Assembly: GCA_030599055.1 (NCBI GenBank)
Contig: JAUVOS010000147.1
Span: 1 to 6,552, forward strand
Origin: Lutibacter sp.
Lineage (GTDB): Bacteria; Bacteroidota; Bacteroidia; Flavobacteriales; Flavobacteriaceae
DNA: 6,552 bases
Reading direction: 5' to 3'
Below the pieces are notes generated by a model that searched no databases, was not told the origin of the DNA, and saw nothing but the letters and a program-made list of their open reading frames with translations. A program made the position numbers and the translations under genes. Below, in pieces: positions 1 through 5,016 of this stretch; the stretch's first letter is position 1, and each line of letters opens with the position of its first letter.

Positions 1-59
1 CAATAATTCTTATATCATTACTCTCCAACTTTTATATCTACTCCTTGTTTTTAAATCAT

Positions 60-94
60 AAAAAAACCATCCGTTTTGACGAGATGGTTTTTTT
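60..94. terminator. Bidirectional intrinsic terminator
   Basis: The left arm at 60-71 (seven A then CCATC) and the right arm at 83-94 (GATGG then seven T) pair perfectly over 12 bp. The 11-nt loop (72-82) can add a short inner CG/CG pairing. A GC-containing stem core flanked by A on one side and T on the other gives a U-tract on either strand, so it can stop transcription in both directions. On the minus strand it lies 18 nt beyond the stop codon of the thioredoxin lipoprotein gene at 113-1132 and most likely ends that transcript. On the plus strand it could end a gene left of the window. Confidence 0.8.
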
Positions 95-112
95 AGTATA
101 ATAATTTAAAAA

Positions 113-1132
113 CTAGAGACCTGCTTCTTCAAACATTTTTTTGATTTTCTCTTTTTCTGTAGGTCTAGGTGCGTTGGCATTTACAATGTTTCCTTCCGTA
201 TCGATAAAAATAAATCTTGGAATATTCGCAATTTGATACTCTTGCATAAAAGATTGACTTTTACCGGCGTAAAGTTGAATTCCAGACATTTCCTTAGCTC
301 TAATCATGTTTTGCCATGCCTCATATTTCTCCGCTTTATCTGTTGAAATACTTACGAATTCAATATTTTTTTCTATGTATTCTTCTTCTAGTTCTTTTAA
401 GGCAGGTATCTGTGCTAAACAAGGTTTGCACCAAGTTGCCCAAACATCAACATAGACAAACTTTCCTTTTAAATCATCAAGTGATGTAGTGCCTCCTTTA
501 AAGTTTTCTAAATCGACAAATTTTGGAGAAGCCTTTCCCTTGGCAAAAGATATTTGTAATGCGTGTTGCTTTTTATAACGAGATTTTATTCCGGTAACAT
601 AACCTTCTAGTCCTTGCTCTTCTCTCGAAACAACTGCTGTATCAATCTTTTTATTAGCAAGTAAAGCACTCATTTTTTTACTAAAATCATCGATCTTAGT
701 AGTGAATTCCGTAGAATCTAAAGCATATAAAGATTTTAATTCTTCACTAAAAACCTTAACATTTTTTATTCTTGTAACCATATAGTTATTTGTTTCTTCT
801 CCTCTTCCTTTAAAAATGAGCGTATTATTTAGGTCTTTGACATCGCCAGTAATCGTTAAATCATCACCAATATTCAAATAGGTTGTAAAGCGTGTTATCC
901 TATCTAAAGATATTGAATAAAAGTCAGCTTCTTTGATATGTAGCGTATCCTTAAAATTACCTTCTGAATCAATTTTAAGAGTTTTACTATATTTTCTGGA
1001 ATTAACATTAATGACTGTGTCATTTACTTTCATACCATCAAGTTGACCGGATAGACTTACATAATCTTTAATCTCTTCATTACAGGAAATAAAAGTAAAA
1101 GCAGAGATTAAAATAACTAGGAATCGTTTCAT
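113..1132 (-). CDS. TlpA-like thioredoxin-fold lipoprotein with N-terminal DUF4369-like domain (distal paralogue)
   Basis: Predicted lipid-anchored thiol-disulfide oxidoreductase of 339 aa. The signal peptide begins MKRFLVILIS and ends in the lipobox FISC, with Cys17 as the lipidated residue. Residues about 20-110 are beta-rich (SLSGQLDG, IGDDLTITGDV) and resemble the DUF4369 domain common in Bacteroidota TlpA proteins. Residues about 115-195 are a charged helical linker. Residues about 200-339 are a TlpA/ResA-type thioredoxin domain with active site WATWCKPC (Cys235, Cys238) and the cis-proline loop NIPRF (Pro305). The family passes electrons to or from cysteines of envelope proteins; the partner is unknown here. 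The start is the ATG at 1132: an in-frame TTG at 1174 would put 14 non-signal residues before the signal peptide and overlaps a candidate promoter box. The gene follows its paralogue by 46 nt and precedes the terminator at 60-94. Family assignment is firm; physiological role is not. Confidence 0.94.
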   Translation of the reverse strand: MKRFLVILISAFTFISCNEEIKDYVSLSGQLDGMKVNDTVINVNSRKYSKTLKIDSEGNFKDTLHIKEADFYSISLDRITRFTTYLNIGDDLTITGDVKDLNNTLIFKGRGEETNNYMVTRIKNVKVFSEELKSLYALDSTEFTTKIDDFSKKMSALLANKKIDTAVVSREEQGLEGYVTGIKSRYKKQHALQISFAKGKASPKFVDLENFKGGTTSLDDLKGKFVYVDVWATWCKPCLAQIPALKELEEEYIEKNIEFVSISTDKAEKYEAWQNMIRAKEMSGIQLYAGKSQSFMQEYQIANIPRFIFIDTEGNIVNANAPRPTEKEKIKKMFEEAGL

Positions 1133-1160
1133 ATAATTATAATTTTTGAAGTTAAAGTTG

Positions 1161-1168
1161 CAAAAATA
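1161..1168 (-). promoter_or_regulatory. Candidate -7 box of an internal promoter
   Basis: The minus strand reads TATTTTTG, a full match to the Bacteroidota -7 consensus TAnnTTTG, in the 46-nt gap between the two thioredoxin lipoprotein genes. It would start transcription roughly 20-25 nt before the ATG at 1132. No TTG -33 element lies at the usual distance, so this is a weak call in AT-rich DNA. If real, the distal paralogue could be expressed separately from its neighbour. Confidence 0.3.
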
Positions 1169-1178
1169 CAACAATATT

Positions 1179-2192
1179 TTAGTTTAATAGAGAAGTGAGA
1201 AGTTCTTTTGTTTTTGGGTTGGACGGACGTGATGCATCAGGTTTAACCACATTTCCTTTAGGATCTATAAGAATAAATCTTGGAATACCATCTATACCGT
1301 AATCTTTTACAAATTGTGATTCCCGATTATTATCGGCATACAATTGGACCCCTTTTAGTTCCTCGTCAGTAACCATTTGTTTCCAAATTTCGTATTTATC
1401 AGCTTTATCGACAGAAATGGATACAAAATGCATGCTATTACCCAATTCTTTTTCCAATTCTTTAAGAGCAGGTATTTCTTTGATACAGGGACTGCACCAA
1501 GTTGCCCATACATCAATATAAACGTATTTTCCTCTTAAATCAGCTAACGAAGTGGTACTACCATCATGGTTTTCATAATTTGTAAAAGTAGGAGAGGAAG
1601 TTCCGATAAGTTCATTTAATTTTTGAACTTTATCATATCTATTACCTAAATAACTAAAAAAATTCTCAGAATCACCAATATCTATTTGAATAAAATCCGT
1701 ATCCAATTCTTTCTGTTCTTTTAAAAAGTTAAAAAATTCTGTTTTTGTGCTGTCTAAAGCTTTCGTAAAATCATCTTTTGATAAACTATATAAATCATTA
1801 ATATTTTCAAATACTTTTTCTTGTAAAAGTAATTTTTTGATCATGTAGTTACTTTCTTTACTTCCTATTCCGCTGAATGCGAGTGTTTCATCAAATTCTT
1901 TTGTGTCTAGAGATATACTGATGTCATCACCATTACGTAAGAATAAAGGAGCATATTCTTTGTCTAAAGAAAGATAGTATTTACCCTTACTAAGACTAAA
2001 AGTATCTTTAAAAATACCATCTTTAGCTATTATAATACTTTTAATCTTTTTATTGTCTAAACTAATAATGTTTAGCGTGTCAGCTTTTTTGTTGCTGATT
2101 TTACCGGATAGTGTGACATATTCTTTGGGTGCATCATTTTTACAAGAAAAAAATGTCAGTCCGACAAATAGTATTAAAAGTATTTTTTTCAT
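1179..2192 (-). CDS. TlpA-like thioredoxin-fold lipoprotein with N-terminal DUF4369-like domain (proximal paralogue)
   Basis: Second predicted lipid-anchored thiol-disulfide oxidoreductase, 337 aa, with the same architecture as the gene at 113-1132. The signal peptide MKKILLILFVGLTFFSC has the lipobox FFSC (lipidated Cys17). A beta-rich DUF4369-like region spans about 24-110 (TLSGKISNKK, RNGDDISISLD), followed by a helical linker to about 195. The thioredoxin domain spans about 198-337, with active site WATWCSPC (Cys233, Cys236) and cis-proline loop GIPRF (Pro304). By eye, about half the residues of the thioredoxin domains match between the two paralogues, and the N-terminal halves much less, so this is an older tandem duplication. 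The ATG at 2192 opens directly on the signal peptide and has only AT-rich sequence upstream. It lies 63 nt after the hydrolase gene and is probably co-transcribed with it. Substrate proteins are unknown. Confidence 0.94.
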   Translation of the reverse strand: MKKILLILFVGLTFFSCKNDAPKEYVTLSGKISNKKADTLNIISLDNKKIKSIIIAKDGIFKDTFSLSKGKYYLSLDKEYAPLFLRNGDDISISLDTKEFDETLAFSGIGSKESNYMIKKLLLQEKVFENINDLYSLSKDDFTKALDSTKTEFFNFLKEQKELDTDFIQIDIGDSENFFSYLGNRYDKVQKLNELIGTSSPTFTNYENHDGSTTSLADLRGKYVYIDVWATWCSPCIKEIPALKELEKELGNSMHFVSISVDKADKYEIWKQMVTDEELKGVQLYADNNRESQFVKDYGIDGIPRFILIDPKGNVVKPDASRPSNPKTKELLTSLLN

Positions 2193-2230
2193 TTTATATA
2201 TTTGATATTAATTTATGGTTGGCTAAAATA

Positions 2231-2243
2231 CTATAAATTATAG
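2231..2243. repeat. AT-rich inverted repeat between hydrolase and thioredoxin genes
   Basis: CTATAA and TTATAG form a 6-bp inverted repeat around a single A. An imperfect outer extension pairs TAAAA at 2224-2228 with TTTTA at 2245-2249. It lies in the 63-nt gap between the stop of the hydrolase and the start of the next gene. It could be a weak attenuator or protein site, but with one G-C pair per arm it may be chance in AT-rich sequence. Confidence 0.3.
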
Positions 2244-2255
2244 ATTTTAAAAATC

Positions 2256-3176
2256 CTATTGCCCATTCAAAAAATCTTGTAAAACCCTATTGTATTTCTC
2301 AGCTTCATTGATATACGGAAAGTGTCCAGCATTATGAAAAGTAAAAACCGAAGCTTCAGGATATAAGCTTTTTATAGCATCTCTCAATTCTCTATTGACC
2401 ATGGGATCATTATCCGACTCAATGATGAGTTTCGGAATTTTTTTGAATATAGAATCCGTAGCATTGACATTAAATGTATCAACAACGACAGCATATCGAT
2501 TTATAAATTGCTTTTTACTAAAAGGAATACTCGGTAAAAAAGCATCTAATAATTTAGATTTGTTGGCAGCAGGAACTATTTCCTTTTTTAATTTTTGATC
2601 TCCTAATTTGACGATTAGAATTTCAGGTAAATTTGGAAGGATTTTTGCTGTTTTTTCATTCTCTTTAGAAATGATGTCGTTAGGTGGAAAAGTATTTGCA
2701 AAAACGACGCTTTCTATTTGATTAGGGATTGTCTGAACTAAATATTGGGTAATATAGCCACCCATAGAACTCCCAACTGCTGTAAAGCTATCAATTTTTT
2801 CCTGAGATAAAATTGCTTTGATTCCCTTAGCAGTTTTTTTAAGCGAATTTATTTCTTCGGGTAAGGTATATGAAATAACGGTATGGTCTTTTTCAAATTC
2901 TTGTATTTGTTGCCACCAAATATCATACGAACCACCCATGCCGTGTAAAAATAGAATTGTTTTAGAGCCTTTTCCACCGGTATAATACGTCCATTTTACG
3001 TTATCTATGGTAATTTCTTTAGTCTTTCTTTCTTGAAATTCTTTGTAACTTTTTGAAATAGAATCATCAAAAGGATATAGTTTGTGAAAATCACGTGACG
3101 GAGCAGGGTAGTAGTAAACAACTATAAGCAATAAGATAAATAAAAGAAAAATGGATAAGAATAATATAGATTTCAT
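2256..3176 (-). CDS. Membrane-anchored alpha/beta hydrolase, maspardin-like
   Basis: Predicted serine hydrolase of 306 aa with unknown substrate. Residues about 4-23 form one strongly hydrophobic segment (ILFLSIFLLFILLLIVV) after a lysine, with no clear signal-peptidase site, so it is probably an N-terminal anchor with the catalytic domain on the periplasmic side. The alpha/beta hydrolase fold follows: oxyanion-hole motif HGMGG (78-82), nucleophile elbow GSSMG with Ser137, acid residue in SDNDP (Asp257, or Asp255), and His285 in AGHFPY. The NTFPP stretch after the nucleophile, the LYPEA stretch before the histidine and the HFPY ending recall maspardin (SPG21)-type hydrolases; that is from memory, not a search. 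The ATG at 3176 is chosen over an in-frame TTG at 3215 because the TTG lies inside a perfect -7 promoter box and adds 13 polar residues before the anchor. It is the first gene of the minus-strand block. The catalytic triad is complete, so it is likely active (esterase, lipase or thioesterase type). Confidence 0.92.
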   Translation of the reverse strand: MKSILFLSIFLLFILLLIVVYYYPAPSRDFHKLYPFDDSISKSYKEFQERKTKEITIDNVKWTYYTGGKGSKTILFLHGMGGSYDIWWQQIQEFEKDHTVISYTLPEEINSLKKTAKGIKAILSQEKIDSFTAVGSSMGGYITQYLVQTIPNQIESVVFANTFPPNDIISKENEKTAKILPNLPEILIVKLGDQKLKKEIVPAANKSKLLDAFLPSIPFSKKQFINRYAVVVDTFNVNATDSIFKKIPKLIIESDNDPMVNRELRDAIKSLYPEASVFTFHNAGHFPYINEAEKYNRVLQDFLNGQ

Positions 3177-3212
3177 CGAAGTCTGTTTAGTAGTTTGAAA
3201 AAAATGATTGAA

Positions 3213-3220
3213 CAAATATA
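3213..3220 (-). promoter_or_regulatory. Candidate -7 promoter box for the minus-strand block
   Basis: The minus strand reads TATATTTG, a full match to the Bacteroidota -7 consensus TAnnTTTG, 36 nt upstream of the hydrolase ATG at 3176. This predicts a leader of roughly 30 nt. The -33 TTG is not present at the usual spacing; a TTA at 3237-3239 is the nearest approximation. It could drive the hydrolase and the two downstream thioredoxin lipoproteins. Confidence 0.45.
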
Positions 3221-3256
3221 TTGCTTTATAAATTGTTAAAATATCTGATTTTTAAA

Positions 3257-3274
3257 TGACTGATTAAAAAGTCA
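3257..3274. repeat. Inverted repeat in the divergent intergenic region
   Basis: TGACT (3257-3261) and AGTCA (3270-3274) are 5-bp inverted arms around an 8-nt AT spacer, in the middle of the 198-bp region between the divergent hydrolase and hutH genes. It sits where a shared operator could act on both promoters. The arms are short and no known regulator site is recognised. Apart from this and the two candidate -7 boxes, the region (3177-3374) shows no gene and no RNA element that I can see. Confidence 0.25.
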
Positions 3275-3327
3275 ATTTTTACACAGAATATCGTAAAATA
3301 AACTTTAAAAAAAAATCTTAATTTGTC

Positions 3328-3358
3328 TTGTTTAAATCACTTGAAATACTGAATTTTG
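3328..3358 (+). promoter_or_regulatory. Candidate hutH promoter (TTG / GAATTTTG)
   Basis: TTG at 3328-3330 is followed after 20 nt by GAATTTTG at 3351-3358, which matches the -7 consensus TAnnTTTG except at its first base. The spacing fits Bacteroidota promoters. It predicts a very short leader of about 10 nt before the ATG at 3375. An alternative near-match, TTAATTTG at 3318-3325, would give a leader of about 40 nt but lacks a TTG partner. There is no Shine-Dalgarno sequence before the start, as is usual in this phylum. Confidence 0.35.
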
Positions 3359-3374
3359 TTGCAAATTTTAAACG

Positions 3375-4886
3375 ATGAATAGCACTTATAAAATTGACTC
3401 TTCCGATTTGACTTTTAAAGCACTTTATAAGATAATTTCAGAAAATCAACAACTGGAATTAACCCAAGAAGCCAAAGAAAAAATCACGAGTTGTAGAAAC
3501 TATCTCGATGCTAAAATAAATAAAGAATCCAAGCCTATTTATGGGATAAATACTGGATTTGGCTCTTTATATAAAGTTAAAATAGAGAATGATAAATTAC
3601 AAGAACTACAAGAAAACTTGGTAATGAGTCATGCTTGTGGAACTGGAGATGAAGTCCCTAAAAAAATTGTAAAACTAATGTTACTACTCAAGATAAAATC
3701 TTTGAGTTATGGTCATTCAGGAGTTCAATTGGTTACAGTTCAAAGATTGGTTGATTTTTACAATAATGATATACTTCCTGTAATCTATACACAAGGCTCA
3801 TTAGGAGCATCTGGTGATTTAGCTCCGCTGGCTCATATGGCGCTAGCCTTGATAGGAAAAGGACATGTAAATTACAAAGGAAAGATCCAAAAAGTTAAAG
3901 TTGTTACTAAAGAATTAGGTTGGCAAGCAATACAATTACGATCAAAAGAAGGATTGGCTCTTTTGAATGGTACTCAGTTTATGAGTGCGTATGGAAGTTA
4001 TTTGGTTTTAAAATCATATAAATTAAAATATTTTGCTGATTTAATAGGAAGCCTTTCTTTAGAAGCATTTGATGGTAATTTGAGTCCGTTTGATTCATTA
4101 ATTCACATGGTTCGCCCTCATGATGGCCAAGTGAAAACAGCAAAAAGAGTACGTAAGTTCTTAGAAGGTAGCGAATTGATTTCTCAACCCAAAAAACACG
4201 TTCAAGACCCGTATTCTTTTCGATGTATCCCACAAGTTCATGGGGCAACAAACGATACTTTAGAATTTATAAAGAAAACCTTTCGTGTTGAAATAAATGG
4301 AGTAACTGACAATCCAAATATTTTTGTAGATCAAGATACTATCATTTCAGGAGGAAATTTTCATGGACAACCCCTTGCTTTAGCCCTTGATTATTTAGGT
4401 ATAGCCATGGCAGAATTGGGCAATATATCCGAACGAAGAACCTTTCAATTAGTATCCGGTTTAAGAGGTTTACCGCCTTTTTTGATTGCCGAATCAGGAT
4501 TGAATTCAGGATTTATGATTCCGCAATATACTGCTGCTAGCATTGTTAGTCAAAACAAACAATTAGCAACACCAGCTAGTATCGATAGCATTGTTAGTAG
4601 TAACGGACAAGAGGATCATGTTAGTATGGGCGCAAATGCAGCTACCAAAGCATATAGAATTGTCGAAAATATTGAACGTATTTTAGCAATTGAATTATTA
4701 AATGCCTCACAAGCACTTTACTTTAGAAAACCGCTAAAAACTTCGCCATTTTTACAGCGTGTATTAGACACTTATCGTAAAGAAATTCAATTTATTGAAA
4801 AAGACGAGATTTTACATTATACTATACAAAAAAGCATTAATTTCGTTAAGCATTTGGAGATCGATATAGAAGAATTATTCGATTAA
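3375..4886 (+). CDS. hutH: Histidine ammonia-lyase
   Basis: Converts L-histidine to urocanate and ammonia, the first step of histidine degradation; a cytosolic tetramer in known relatives. The 503-aa length is normal for bacterial HutH (about 500-510). The self-forming MIO electrophile comes from Ala145-Ser146-Gly147 in GSLGASGDLAPLAHMAL. Other active-site residues occupy almost the numbering of the Pseudomonas putida enzyme: Tyr56 in IYGINTGFG, Ser85-His86 (selectivity position), Asn198 in LLNGT, Gln277/Tyr280/Arg283 in VQDPYSFRC, Phe329 in GGNFHG, and Glu413 in GQEDHVSMG. The Gln-Glu pair followed by Asp-His is typical of HAL, whereas phenylalanine and tyrosine ammonia-lyases usually have Asn-Gln there. 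The ATG at 3375 gives the usual N-terminus. No hutU, hutI or hutG is adjacent; instead a second MIO lyase follows 130 nt downstream, and an unrelated hydrolase is divergent. A related tyrosine ammonia-lyase is less likely given these motifs. Confidence 0.9.
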   Translation: MNSTYKIDSSDLTFKALYKIISENQQLELTQEAKEKITSCRNYLDAKINKESKPIYGINTGFGSLYKVKIENDKLQELQENLVMSHACGTGDEVPKKIVKLMLLLKIKSLSYGHSGVQLVTVQRLVDFYNNDILPVIYTQGSLGASGDLAPLAHMALALIGKGHVNYKGKIQKVKVVTKELGWQAIQLRSKEGLALLNGTQFMSAYGSYLVLKSYKLKYFADLIGSLSLEAFDGNLSPFDSLIHMVRPHDGQVKTAKRVRKFLEGSELISQPKKHVQDPYSFRCIPQVHGATNDTLEFIKKTFRVEINGVTDNPNIFVDQDTIISGGNFHGQPLALALDYLGIAMAELGNISERRTFQLVSGLRGLPPFLIAESGLNSGFMIPQYTAASIVSQNKQLATPASIDSIVSSNGQEDHVSMGANAATKAYRIVENIERILAIELLNASQALYFRKPLKTSPFLQRVLDTYRKEIQFIEKDEILHYTIQKSINFVKHLEIDIEELFD

Positions 4887-4910
4887 TTTACTAGATCTAA
4901 ATTCAATTTT

Positions 4911-4927
4911 ATGTAGCCGTACATTTG
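4911..4927 (+). promoter_or_regulatory. Candidate -7 box overlapped by an inverted repeat, upstream of the second lyase
   Basis: TACATTTG at 4920-4927 fully matches the Bacteroidota -7 consensus TAnnTTTG. An inverted repeat, ATGTA (4911-4915), GCCG, TACAT (4920-4924), overlaps its upstream half, as an operator would. No good -33 TTG is seen (TTC at 4902-4904 is 15 nt upstream). It lies 90 nt before the ATG at 5017 and could give the second lyase its own promoter, independent of hutH. Confidence 0.35.
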
Positions 4928-4960
4928 AACTGTTTATTCTATAATTACAGCGATGATTGC

Positions 4961-4988
4961 TTGATACACTAAAAGAACTAAATACAAT
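4961..4988 (+). promoter_or_regulatory. Alternative promoter-like pair (TTGATA / TACAAT)
   Basis: TTGATA at 4961-4966 and TACAAT at 4983-4988 are 16 nt apart, and each is one base from the classical sigma-70 hexamers. Bacteroidota primary sigma factors prefer a different -7 box, so this may not be used in the host. It would start transcription about 20 nt before the ATG at 5017. Confidence 0.2.
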
Positions 4989-5001
4989 ATTCGATAATAT
5001 T
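4986..5001. repeat. AT-rich inverted repeat just before the second lyase
   Basis: AATATT is repeated on either side of CGAT (4986-4991 and 4996-5001). Because AATATT is self-complementary, the copies are both direct and inverted repeats and could form a 6-bp A-U hairpin ending 15 nt before the ATG at 5017. It may be a protein-binding site or a leader hairpin, or chance in AT-rich DNA. Confidence 0.25.
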
Positions 5002-5016
5002 TAAACTAAAATAGGA

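Noticed and set aside
1..59. Possible end of a gene entering from the left edge
   Set aside because: Stop codons are frequent and no conserved coding sequence is visible; the stretch appears to be AT-rich intergenic DNA.
1133..1174. Upstream TTG start for the distal thioredoxin lipoprotein
   Set aside because: It would place 14 residues before a clear lipoprotein signal peptide, and the codons overlap a candidate promoter box; the ATG at 1132 fits better.
2395..2598. Plus-strand open frame of 67 codons
   Set aside because: It is antisense to the hydrolase gene, has no recognisable motif, and lies inside a well-supported coding frame.
3177..3215. Upstream TTG start for the hydrolase
   Set aside because: The TTG falls inside the TATATTTG promoter box and adds polar residues before the membrane anchor; the ATG at 3176 fits better.
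3979..4251. Minus-strand open frame of 90 codons inside hutH
   Set aside because: Antisense shadow of conserved HutH sequence, with no family resemblance or upstream signals.
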